Source of the DNA: Pseudomonadota bacterium
GTDB lineage: Bacteria > Pseudomonadota > Gammaproteobacteria > Steroidobacterales > Steroidobacteraceae
Direction of reading: 5' to 3'
Assembly: GCA_018241445.1 (NCBI GenBank)
Contig: JAFEDT010000006.1
Coordinates: forward strand, 1-64,000
Length of the DNA: 64,000 nucleotides
The notes under the pieces are model-generated. The model searched no databases. It had not been told where the DNA came from and saw only the letters and a list, made by a program, of their open reading frames with translations. A program made the position numbers and the translations under genes. Of the stretch, positions 25,921-33,278 are shown one piece after another. Position 1 is the first letter of the stretch; each line of letters opens with the position of its first letter.

Positions 25921-27702
25921 ATGAGGGTAATCATGCAGACCGGGAATCGTCGCAGTCTCGAGCACTCGGCGGACGCATCAGCGGTGACGGAACCCGGCGC
26001 GGCCGTGCGCCAGCGCCAGTATCGCGGTCGAGCGGCGGTGCTCTGCAAGCTGATCCTCGCGGCCCTGTGCCTGGCGGGCGCAAGTCCCGGCAGCAACGCG
26101 GCGCCAGCGGCGGTCGCAGCAGCCGATGAGTACGGCGCCGCGACCGCGCAGCAGATCCTGGCCGCAGGCGGCAACGCGGTGGACGCCGCCGTCGCCGTGG
26201 CCTTCACTCTGGCGGTGACCTACCCGGAGGCCGGCAACCTCGGGGGCGGCGGATTCGCCACCGTGTGGATGGACGGCAAGCCGTATTTCCTCGACTACCG
26301 CGAGCGCGCACCCGGCAGCGCCACCGCCAGTATGTACCTCGATCGGGCCGGTAAAGTCATTCCCGACGCGAGCACCGTGGGGGCCGGCGCGGCCGGCGTG
26401 CCAGGCACGGTCGCGGGTCTGTGGGAACTGCACCGGCGCTTCGGCAAGCTCGCCTGGAGCGCCGATCTGCAGCCGGCGATCCACTACGCCCGCGAGGGCT
26501 TTCGGGCCGATCCGCAGCTTGCGAGCGAGGCCAGGGAGCGCGCCGGCGAGCTACGCGGGCGGACCAATTTCACGCGTTACTTCGGCGCGCTGGCGCCTGG
26601 GGCCATCTTTCGCCAGGGCGAGCTTGCTGCAACCCTGCAGCGCATCGCGGCCGAGGGGTCACGCGAGTTCTACCGGGGACGCACGGCCGCCCTGATCGTC
26701 GCGGCGATGCGCAGCGGCGGAGGCCATGTCTCGCGCGCCGATCTTGCCGCCTATCGTGCGCTGTGGCGCGACCCGCTGGTCGGTGACTGGGCCGGCTACC
26801 GTGTCATCACCGCGCCCCTGCCCAGCTCCGGTGGCATCGGCCTGCTGTCGATGCTGGCGATGAAGACCGACCTGGCGTCCGCCTTTGCCGGCGTGGCGCC
26901 CAATTCGGCGCAATACATTCACCTGGTAGCCGAGATCGAGAAGCGCATCTTTGCCGACCGCGCCGCATACCTGGGGGATCCCGACTTTTACCCGGCGCCG
27001 GTGGCGCAACTGCTCGATCCGGCCTACCTGGCTCGCCGCGCCGCCGAGGTCGACGTGCGCAAGCCGAGCCCGACCGCGGCGGTGCAGCCGGGACTGGCGC
27101 AGCATCACAACACCACGCACTTCTCCGTCGTCGATCACGAGGGCAACGCGGTGTCCAACACCTACACCCTGAACGATGACTTCGGCAGCGGTGCGGTGGT
27201 GGCGGGCGCCGGCTTCCTGTTGAACAACGAGATGGACGATTTCTCCGCCAAGCCGGGCGTTCCCAACATCTTCGGCGTGGTCGGCGGCGACGCCAATGCC
27301 ATCGCTCCCGGCAAAAGGCCGCTGTCGACCATGACCCCCACGATCCTGACCCGCGACGGTCATGTCGCGATGGTGATCGGCACGCCGGGGGGCTCGCGGA
27401 TCGCTACCTCGGTTTTCCAGGTGCTGGTCAACTGGCACGATTTCCACATGCCGCTGGCGGCGGCGGTGGCCGCGCCACGCGTGCACCACCAGCTGCTGCC
27501 GCCGAACACGATCTTCGAGGAACCCTATGCGCAGCCGCCGCCGGCTGTGCAGCAGGCCCTCACCGGGCTCGGCTATACGCTGGTGAACCAAGGCTGGAAC
27601 GGCGACATCGAAGCCATTGCACTCGCGGACGGGCGGGCGATCGCGGTGTCAGACCCGCGCGGGCGCGGCGTGGCGCGGGTGTTCGACGCGCCGAGTCACT
27701 AG
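25921..27702 (+). CDS. ggt: Gamma-glutamyltransferase
   Basis: Periplasmic Ntn-hydrolase that cleaves or transfers the gamma-glutamyl group of glutathione and related compounds. The 593-residue precursor has a membrane-targeting segment (LCKLILAALCLAGASPGSNA) and the large-subunit motif AAAVAVAFTLAVTYPEAGN-like region near residue 100. It self-cleaves before T398, the nucleophile, in HHNTTHFSVVDHEGNAVS. The small subunit carries LNNEMDDFS, the PLSTMTPTI segment and GGSRI, the oxyanion and gamma-glutamyl sites. ATG at 25921 is the first of two close starts (the next is 25933). The N-terminal tail before the hydrophobic segment is long, so the real start may be internal. It is followed by the tRNA cluster on the other strand. 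Confidence 0.93.
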   Translation: MRVIMQTGNRRSLEHSADASAVTEPGAAVRQRQYRGRAAVLCKLILAALCLAGASPGSNAAPAAVAAADEYGAATAQQILAAGGNAVDAAVAVAFTLAVTYPEAGNLGGGGFATVWMDGKPYFLDYRERAPGSATASMYLDRAGKVIPDASTVGAGAAGVPGTVAGLWELHRRFGKLAWSADLQPAIHYAREGFRADPQLASEARERAGELRGRTNFTRYFGALAPGAIFRQGELAATLQRIAAEGSREFYRGRTAALIVAAMRSGGGHVSRADLAAYRALWRDPLVGDWAGYRVITAPLPSSGGIGLLSMLAMKTDLASAFAGVAPNSAQYIHLVAEIEKRIFADRAAYLGDPDFYPAPVAQLLDPAYLARRAAEVDVRKPSPTAAVQPGLAQHHNTTHFSVVDHEGNAVSNTYTLNDDFGSGAVVAGAGFLLNNEMDDFSAKPGVPNIFGVVGGDANAIAPGKRPLSTMTPTILTRDGHVAMVIGTPGGSRIATSVFQVLVNWHDFHMPLAAAVAAPRVHHQLLPPNTIFEEPYAQPPPAVQQALTGLGYTLVNQGWNGDIEAIALADGRAIAVSDPRGRGVARVFDAPSH

Positions 27703-27709
27703 CAGATTT

Positions 27710-27785
27710 TGGTGGGCCGTGTAGGGATCGAACCTACGACCAAGAGATTAAGAGTCTCCTGCTCTACCAGCTGAGCTAACGGCCC
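27710..27785 (-). tRNA. tRNA-Lys (anticodon CUU)
   Basis: 76 nt with encoded CCA. Acceptor GGGCCGT pairs with ACGGCCC; the anticodon arm is GGAGA-CTCTTAA-TCTCT, giving anticodon CTT. The T-arm is GTAGGTTCGATCCCTAC. First (3'-most) of three clustered minus-strand tRNA genes. Confidence 0.97.
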
Positions 27786-27800
27786 GTACTCAAGAAAATT

Positions 27801-27877
27801 TGGGGTGGACGATGGGATTCGAACCCACGACAACCGAGATCACAACCCGGGGCTCTACCAACTGAGCTACGTCCACC
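27801..27877 (-). tRNA. tRNA-His (anticodon GUG)
   Basis: 77 nt including the encoded extra G at -1, which pairs with C73, and CCA. Acceptor GTGGACG pairs with CGTCCAC; the anticodon arm is CCGGG-TTGTGAT-CTCGG, giving GTG. The G-1/C73 pair is the identity element of His tRNA. Confidence 0.97.
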
Positions 27878-27896
27878 ATCCATCCCCTCATCCGGC

Positions 27897-27973
27897 TGGC
27901 GTGCCCGGCAGGACTCGAACCTGCGACCCTCGGCTTAGAAGGCCGATGCTCTATCCGCCTGAGCTACGGGCAC
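27897..27973 (-). tRNA. tRNA-Arg (anticodon UCU)
   Basis: 77 nt with CCA. Acceptor GTGCCCG pairs with CGGGCAC; the anticodon arm is TCGGC-CTTCTAA-GCCGA, giving TCT. Transcribed first in the Arg-His-Lys cluster. Confidence 0.97.
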
Positions 27974-28130
27974 GATGCGAGCGCCCCTAGCCGGCCCCGC
28001 CGTACGGGGGGCCGCGAATCATACGTAAGTGGCTTGGCCAGCGTCAATTTAATGACCAGCTCCGCCCGCCGCAGCCCCCGGCTTGCGGGACGGGTGCCGG
28101 GTACCGCGGCCATCCGGATAGACTGACCGC

Positions 28131-28682
28131 GTGAAACCACGACCGACATCGGGCCGCACGGCGCCCGTCCGGCTGCTCCTGGTCCGGCACGCACCCGCGC
28201 ATGAACGCGGGCCGCGCTGGCCACGCGACGGCTCCCGACCCCTGACCCCGCGGGGGGTCGAAAGTGCGCGCAGCGCAGCCCTGGGCCTCAAGCGCATCCT
28301 GCCGCGGCCAGCCGTGGTGCTCACCAGCCCGCTGGTGCGTACGGCCCAGACCGCCGGGATCCTGCACCGGCAGGCACGCTGGCCGAGCCCGCGGAACTGC
28401 CCGCTGCTGGCACCGGCACCCGGCAACGATCCACAGCGGCTGCTGGCCTGGCTGTCGCGCGAGTCGCGAGGGCGCGCCGATAACCCCCTCGTCGTGCTGG
28501 TGGGGCACCAGCCTGACCTGGGCCAGCTTCTCGCCTGCTGCCTGACCGGCAGCGCCGCCAGCGAAACTTTCGATCTGAAAAAAATGGGCGCAGCGCTGCT
28601 GCACTTTCCGCGGCGCGTAAGGGCGGGCAGAGCCACATTGCTGTGGCTCGCCACGCCGAAGATGCTGCGGGCGCTGCGCTGA
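28131..28682 (+). CDS. sixA: SixA-like histidine phosphatase
   Basis: Phosphohistidine phosphatase of the RHG family, acting on phosphorylated histidine in phosphotransfer proteins. The catalytic phospho-acceptor is H20 in LLLVRHAPAHERG; the TSPLVRTAQTA segment and the second catalytic His in LVGHQPDLGQLL complete the active site. SixA of E. coli is about 160 residues; this one has 183. Start is GTG at 28131. It stands alone between the tRNA cluster and the convergent exported-protein gene. Substrate in this organism is unknown. Confidence 0.85.
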   Translation: MKPRPTSGRTAPVRLLLVRHAPAHERGPRWPRDGSRPLTPRGVESARSAALGLKRILPRPAVVLTSPLVRTAQTAGILHRQARWPSPRNCPLLAPAPGNDPQRLLAWLSRESRGRADNPLVVLVGHQPDLGQLLACCLTGSAASETFDLKKMGAALLHFPRRVRAGRATLLWLATPKMLRALR

Positions 28683-28684
28683 GC

Positions 28685-29287
28685 TCAGTGCACCGGCGCC
28701 ATCAGGTGCTGGTAAGGCGTGCCCGCCCACATCACGTACGGGCCGCGGGTATCCGGATCGGCGCCCTTGGGATAGCCGTCATAAAACGCGGAGTCGGCGC
28801 CCACGATCATGATGTGCGGCCCGGTCTTGATCCAGTGGTTCGTCGACGTCGGTTCCTTTGCGTATGGGTCAGTGTTGCTGAAATCGGTGCCCCCGGCCAG
28901 CATGTACATGAAGCCGACCTTTGCCGGCGGCGTCTTGTGATTCAGCCAGGCATCGATCCAATCACCGGCATTCTTGTCCCAGCACATCGGATCGGGCCCG
29001 GGTGTTGCCGGGTTGTCGGGCATGCAGGTGAAGCCGTTCGTGCCCTTGCGCAGCGTGCGCATGCCGCCCTTGCCATCAGGTGCAACCACGGTGGCGTGCG
29101 CGGCGACGTGCCGGGGCGCGGCTGTCATGGCGCTCGCGATCAGCTGTTGGTCTGTCGGGGCGGCATGGGTTTCGCCGGACATTGCTTCGTGGTTCATGGG
29201 GGCTGCCGGAGGATCGGCGGCCAGCGTGAATTGGCTCAAACCCAACAACGTGGCGTTGAGGCAGGCCACGGCAATGGAAGTGCGCAT
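28685..29287 (-). CDS. Exported protein of unknown function
   Basis: 200-residue protein with a signal peptide (NATLLGLSQFTLAA) and then a Met/His-rich stretch (PMNHEAMSGETHAAP) that could bind metal. The mature part has two Cys (FTCMPDN and DPMCWDKN) and a conserved-looking core with GFMYMLAGGTDFSNTDPYA, GPHIMIVGADSAFYDGYP and PYVMWAGTPYQHLMAP. No known domain is recognised. ATG at 29287 is preceded by AGGGG, and 20 bp upstream is a 7-bp-arm inverted repeat. It is the fourth gene in line after marR-emrA-emrB but separated from emrB by 150 bp, so it may have its own promoter. Confidence 0.7.
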   Translation of the reverse strand: MRTSIAVACLNATLLGLSQFTLAADPPAAPMNHEAMSGETHAAPTDQQLIASAMTAAPRHVAAHATVVAPDGKGGMRTLRKGTNGFTCMPDNPATPGPDPMCWDKNAGDWIDAWLNHKTPPAKVGFMYMLAGGTDFSNTDPYAKEPTSTNHWIKTGPHIMIVGADSAFYDGYPKGADPDTRGPYVMWAGTPYQHLMAPVH

Positions 29288-29306
29288 CTGTGTCCCCTTT
29301 GTTTTA

Positions 29307-29325
29307 TGGATTGTCTGTCAATCCA
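29307..29325. repeat. Inverted repeat before the exported-protein gene
   Basis: TGGATTG-TCTGT-CAATCCA: perfect 7-bp arms around 5 bp, centred about 29 bp before the ATG of the unknown exported protein. It could be an operator or a leader hairpin. On the minus strand the same segment contains TTGACA, but this is too close to the start codon to be a normal -35. Confidence 0.45.
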
Positions 29326-29437
29326 ACCCCGGACTTTCGCGCCGCTCCGGGGCGATGGTCAAGCTTGGGCTTGAGATTGGCGGTACCGAAGCAGGATCTC
29401 CCACTAAAGGGTGCGGGCCTTCGAACGAAAAGCCAGG

Positions 29438-31069
29438 TCAGTGCGCGCCGGAAGAGGCCGCCGTGCCGCCCCCGCCACTGCGCACCGGGCGCGCGATCCA
29501 GATGAGCGCTATCAGGCCGAGGAAGATGATCGCCGAGGCATAGAAAATGTCGTCGGCCGACAGCATCACCGCCTGTGACTCCACCAGGCGTTCCAGTATT
29601 GCGTGGCTCTGGCCCGGCCCCAGTCCGCCGGCGTGCATCTGCGACAGGGCCTGGGCGGTGGTCGCGCTGCCGCGATCGAGATGTTCCACCAGCTGCGCGT
29701 GGTGCAGCGTCGCACGGCGGTCCCACAGGGTCGTGGTCAGGGACGTACCGAAGGCTCCGGCGGTGATGCGCGCGAAGTTGGAAAGCCCGGAGGCCGCCGG
29801 TATGCGCTCCGGCGGCAGGCCGCCGAGCGTGATCGACATCAACGGGATGAAGAACGCCGCCATCGCCGCGCCCTGGATGATCGTCGGCAGCAGCAGCGTG
29901 CCGATGGTGGCATCCGTGTTGAAGCGGGCGCGCATGAACAGCACCAGCGCGAACACGATGAACGAGGTGGTGACCAGCACGCGCGGGTCAACCCGTTCCA
30001 GGTTGCGCCCCACCAGTGGCGTGAGCACGATGGCCAGGATCCCTACCGGGGCCAGCACCAGGCCGGCAAGGGTCGCGGTGTAGCCCATGTACTGCTGCAA
30101 CCACAGGGGCAGCAGCACCACGTTGCCGAAGTACAGTCCGTAGGCGCAGGTCAGCGCCAGCGTCGCGACCCAGAAATTGCGCCGCCGGAACAGCGCCAGG
30201 TCCACGATCGGGTGCTCCTCGGTCAGCTCCCAGATCAGGAACACCAGGAACGTCACCCCGGACACGCACGCCAGCGCCACGATCTGCGGCGAGTTGAACC
30301 AGTCCAGGTCCTTGCCCTTGTCGAGCATGATCTGCAGTGAACCAACCCACAGCACCAGCAGGCCAAGCCCGATACCATCGACCGGCACCTTCTGCCTGGG
30401 CGTTTCGCGCCGGTGATAGATCATCCACGTCACCAGCGCCGCACCGATACCCACCGGGATGTTGATGTAGAAGATCCACGGCCAGGAGATGTTGTCGGTG
30501 ATCCAGCCGCCCACCAGCGGGCCGGCCACCGGCGCCACCAGTGTCGTGATCGACCAGGCCGCCAGCGCCGAGCCGGCGCGCTCGCGTGGGTAGCTCGCCA
30601 GCAGCAGCGACTGCGACAGCGGGATCATCGGTCCGGCCACCGCGCCCTGCAGCACGCGGAACAGGATCAGCAGCGACAGGCTGGGCGCCAGCGCACACAG
30701 GAACGAGGCGATGACAAACAGCACGATCGAGCCGATGAACAGCTGCACCTGGCCGAAGCGGCGCGTCAGCCAGCCGGTCAGCGGCACCGAAATGGCGTTG
30801 GCGACACCGAAGGACGTGATGACCCAGGTGCCCTGGTCGGGCGACACACCCAGGTCGCCGGCAATGGACGGAATCGACACGTTCGCGATCGAGGAGTCGA
30901 GCACGTTCATGAACGTGGCCAGCGACAGGGCCACGGTGCCGATCGCAAGCTTGCTGCCCGTCAGCGGCGGATGCGCGGCAGACACCGCCGGCGCTGAAGG
31001 GGCCGGCCCGGGCGCCTGTGCGCCGCCCGCGGCCGGGTTGCCCGGAAAATTGTCGGGACCGCTGCTCAC
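29438..31069 (-). CDS. emrB: EmrB/QacA-type MFS drug exporter (DHA2 family)
   Basis: Inner-membrane proton antiporter with about 14 membrane segments that pumps toxic compounds out through a tripartite complex with EmrA and a TolC-like channel. Motifs: LDSSIANVSIPSIAGDLG at TM1 (motif D1), GWLTRRFGQVQLF (motif A), and the motif C-like PVAGPLVGGWITDNISW in TM5. The 543-residue length is typical. The Pro/Ala-rich N-terminal 35 residues are an extension. Start is GTG at 31069, 21 bp after emrA. No TolC homologue lies next to it; the nearest outer-membrane factor is in the metal operon at 37.6 kb. Confidence 0.92.
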   Translation of the reverse strand: MSSGPDNFPGNPAAGGAQAPGPAPSAPAVSAAHPPLTGSKLAIGTVALSLATFMNVLDSSIANVSIPSIAGDLGVSPDQGTWVITSFGVANAISVPLTGWLTRRFGQVQLFIGSIVLFVIASFLCALAPSLSLLILFRVLQGAVAGPMIPLSQSLLLASYPRERAGSALAAWSITTLVAPVAGPLVGGWITDNISWPWIFYINIPVGIGAALVTWMIYHRRETPRQKVPVDGIGLGLLVLWVGSLQIMLDKGKDLDWFNSPQIVALACVSGVTFLVFLIWELTEEHPIVDLALFRRRNFWVATLALTCAYGLYFGNVVLLPLWLQQYMGYTATLAGLVLAPVGILAIVLTPLVGRNLERVDPRVLVTTSFIVFALVLFMRARFNTDATIGTLLLPTIIQGAAMAAFFIPLMSITLGGLPPERIPAASGLSNFARITAGAFGTSLTTTLWDRRATLHHAQLVEHLDRGSATTAQALSQMHAGGLGPGQSHAILERLVESQAVMLSADDIFYASAIIFLGLIALIWIARPVRSGGGGTAASSGAH

Positions 31070-31090
31070 GTCAGGCTGCCGCCTAAGTCC

Positions 31091-32365
31091 TCAGTGCAGG
31101 TGTCGGCCCGCACTGCTGCCCTGCGTGCTCGCCAGCAGCCCGTTCTGCTCAGCCGCTGTCGAGGAAGAGGCCATTACCGCCGCAGCTGGCGCCGAGGGCA
31201 GCGAACCGGCACGGTTGGCGGCAATGATCGCGCGCACGCGCTCATCCGCCTGTGCATCACTGGCACCGAAGACATCAGTCGACCAGCCCTGGCCCTGGCG
31301 GGCCAGCTGCGGCAGGCGCACGCCCTGCCCCGCCTCGCGCACGTCCACGTCGGCCTTCATCGACAGGCCGATCTGCAGGGGGTGGGCGGCGACCTCGCGC
31401 GGATCGAGCGAGATGCGCACCGGCACCCGCTGCACGATCTTGATCCAGTTGCCGGTGGCGTTCTGCGCCGGCAACAGCGCGAAGGCGGCCCCCGTTCCGG
31501 CGCCAAAGCCGGCGACCTTGCCGTGGTACACGACCCGCCGCCCGTACAGATCGGCCGTCAGCACCACCGGCTGGCCAACCCGCATGCGCGCCAGCTGTGG
31601 CTCCTTGAAGTTGGCATCGACCCATATCTGGTCGAGCGGCACCACGGCCATCAGCGGTGCGCCGGGCCCGACGCGCTCGCCGAGCTGCACATTGCGGCGC
31701 GCAATGTAGCCCGAGACCGGCGCCGGCAGTTCGGTGCGCGCGACCATCAGGTAGGCGCTGCGCACCGCCGCGGCGGCGGCCAGCACCTGCGGATGGTCCT
31801 GCAGGGTGGTGCCGTCCACGCGCGCGCGGTTGGCGGCCAGTTCCTGGCGTGCTGCCAGCAGGCTCGCCTGCGCGGCCTGCTGCGCATCCACCGCGTGCTG
31901 CAGTTCCTCGCCGGACACGGCGCCAGTGCGCCCCAGCTGCTGCCGGCGGGCGAGGTTGCTGTCCGCCGCGCGCAGGTCGGTCTGGCGCAACTGCACCGTC
32001 GCCGCCAGCCCGGAAGTGGTGGCGAACAGGTTGCGCACGTCGCGCACCGTACGCGCCAGTTGCGCCTCCGCCTGCTCGAGCGCCACGCGCGCGTCCGCCT
32101 GGTCGAGGCGCACCAGCACCTGCCCGGCCTTCACGAACTGGGTGTCATCCGCGCCGATGCCGACGACCGTACCTGAGATCTGCGGCGTGATCTGCACTAC
32201 GTTGCCCGCGACGTAGGCGTCGTCGGTGCCCTGGTGAAAGCGGGATACCATGGCCCAGTAAGCGGTGCACACCGTCGCCACCACCAGCACCACCGCGCCG
32301 ACTCCCAACAGCCAGCGGCGGCGCGTGGCGGTGAGTGAAGTCCGGCTGTCGTCCTGCGTCGTCAT
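31091..32365 (-). CDS. emrA: EmrA/HlyD-type membrane-fusion protein
   Basis: Periplasmic adaptor anchored by one N-terminal membrane helix (WLLGVGAVVLVVATVCTAYWAM), linking EmrB to the outer-membrane channel. The lipoyl half-motifs are GTVVGIGADDTQFVKAGQVL and PVSGYIARRNVQLGERVGPG. A long coiled coil lies at about 95-190 and the beta-barrel domain (VWVDANFKEPQLARMRVGQP-like) after it. At 424 residues it is slightly longer than E. coli EmrA. AGGA precedes the ATG. It lies 70 bp after marR and just before emrB. Confidence 0.92.
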   Translation of the reverse strand: MTTQDDSRTSLTATRRRWLLGVGAVVLVVATVCTAYWAMVSRFHQGTDDAYVAGNVVQITPQISGTVVGIGADDTQFVKAGQVLVRLDQADARVALEQAEAQLARTVRDVRNLFATTSGLAATVQLRQTDLRAADSNLARRQQLGRTGAVSGEELQHAVDAQQAAQASLLAARQELAANRARVDGTTLQDHPQVLAAAAAVRSAYLMVARTELPAPVSGYIARRNVQLGERVGPGAPLMAVVPLDQIWVDANFKEPQLARMRVGQPVVLTADLYGRRVVYHGKVAGFGAGTGAAFALLPAQNATGNWIKIVQRVPVRISLDPREVAAHPLQIGLSMKADVDVREAGQGVRLPQLARQGQGWSTDVFGASDAQADERVRAIIAANRAGSLPSAPAAAVMASSSTAAEQNGLLASTQGSSAGRHLH

Positions 32366-32435
32366 GATCGTCGATCCTTGCGTGTTGTTGCTGCCGCAGC
32401 CATGAATGCCTGGGCAACAATCTGGACAAAAAAAC

Positions 32436-32924
32436 TCAGCGTCCCGCCTGTATCGCGCCGCCCGCGTTGCCGAGCATGCGGTTCAAGAGGCTCTCCAGCG
32501 TCCGCGCCTCGCTCTTGCTGAAGCCGCGCAGGAAGCCGTTGGCCGTCAACATGGAAATCTCCCGCATCCGCGGCCACAGGGCATGGCCCTGCTCCGTCAG
32601 TTCCAGGTGCACCATCCGCCGGTCCAGCTGGCTGCGCTGGCGCCTGATCAGTCCCTTGGCCTCGAGCCGGTCCAGCATGCGTGTCATCGCGCCGGCATCG
32701 TAGGAGATGCCCTTGCACAGGTCCGAGGCCGACAGGGGCTCCGTCGCCACCGCCAGGCTGGCCAGGATGATCAGCTGCGCCGAACTCATCTCCAGCGGTG
32801 CCAGGCGTGTATCCGCCGACAGCTGCGCGTCCAGCGCGGCGAGCATCTCCACCCGCACGCGGTTCAGCAGCGCACCGATGGACTTCTTCGGCTGGTACGA
32901 GCCAGGGTCATAAATGTCGCCCAC
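32436..32924 (-). CDS. MarR-family repressor (EmrR/MprA-like)
   Basis: Winged-helix dimeric repressor of 162 residues that usually releases DNA upon binding phenolic compounds. The helix-turn-helix is at about 55-85 (LAVATEPLSASDLCKGIS, GAMTRMLDRLEAKGLI), and the wing is RRQRSQLDRRMVHLELTEQG, the MarR signature. GTG at 32924 has AGGAGG 5 bp upstream. It is first in an operon with emrA and emrB, as in the E. coli emrRAB operon, and likely represses its own promoter (32986-33014). Confidence 0.9.
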   Translation of the reverse strand: MGDIYDPGSYQPKKSIGALLNRVRVEMLAALDAQLSADTRLAPLEMSSAQLIILASLAVATEPLSASDLCKGISYDAGAMTRMLDRLEAKGLIRRQRSQLDRRMVHLELTEQGHALWPRMREISMLTANGFLRGFSKSEARTLESLLNRMLGNAGGAIQAGR

Positions 32925-32985
32925 GCAAGCCTCCTATGCCATCCCCCTTCAGGGGTGCCGGCGGACTCCTCCGTCATGGCAGGTC

Positions 32986-33014
32986 AATATAGTTGCCTGG
33001 GCTGTAATTGTCAA
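32986..33014 (-). promoter_or_regulatory. Strong sigma-70 promoter of marR-emrA-emrB
   Basis: Minus strand TTGACA (33009-33014), exactly 17 bp, then TATATT (32986-32991). Start of transcription would be near 32979, 55 bp before the marR GTG. The flank GGCAACTATATTGACC, with CAA/TTG half-sites over the -10, is a possible MarR operator, but its symmetry is imperfect. Confidence 0.75.
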
Positions 33015-33133
33015 GGCTTTTATTGTGCGCCCGGCTATCCGCCGGGCGCGCCGAGGCGGCAGGCAGGCAGGCACGCAGCCGCGAGCGCTCCTGCAGGCGG
33101 CCTCCGGCAGGCGGCCGGCGCCGCAGAGTTTTT

Positions 33134-33161
33134 TTGCACGCCCCGGCCCGCCGCGTAGAAT
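33134..33161 (+). promoter_or_regulatory. Promoter of tRNA-Pro
   Basis: TTGCAC (33134-33139), 16 bp, TAGAAT (33156-33161). The -10 ends 10 bp before the tRNA 5' end. The downstream CGCGCGGCGCC is a GC-rich discriminator as found at stable-RNA promoters. Confidence 0.6.
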
Positions 33162-33171
33162 CGCGCGGCGC

Positions 33172-33248
33172 CGGGGTGTAGCTCAGACTGGTAGAGCGCT
33201 ACGTTTGGGACGTAGATGTCGCAGGTTCGAATCCTGTCACCCCGACCA
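33172..33248 (+). tRNA. tRNA-Pro (anticodon UGG)
   Basis: 77 nt with CCA. Acceptor CGGGGTG pairs with CACCCCG; the anticodon arm is CTACG-TTTGGGA-CGTAG, giving TGG; T-arm GCAGGTTCGAATCCTGT. It is the only plus-strand tRNA of the window. Confidence 0.97.
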
Positions 33249-33278
33249 CTTCACACGGCGCCCGAGGCGATTGCCGGC

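Noticed and set aside
28685..31069. The exported protein as the outer-membrane partner of EmrAB
   Set aside because: Too short (200 residues), no OEP repeats or beta-barrel signature.
4433..33248. Integrated phage or genomic island using tRNA 3' ends as att sites
   Set aside because: No integrase and no copy of a tRNA 3' end was found by eye at the far side of any block.
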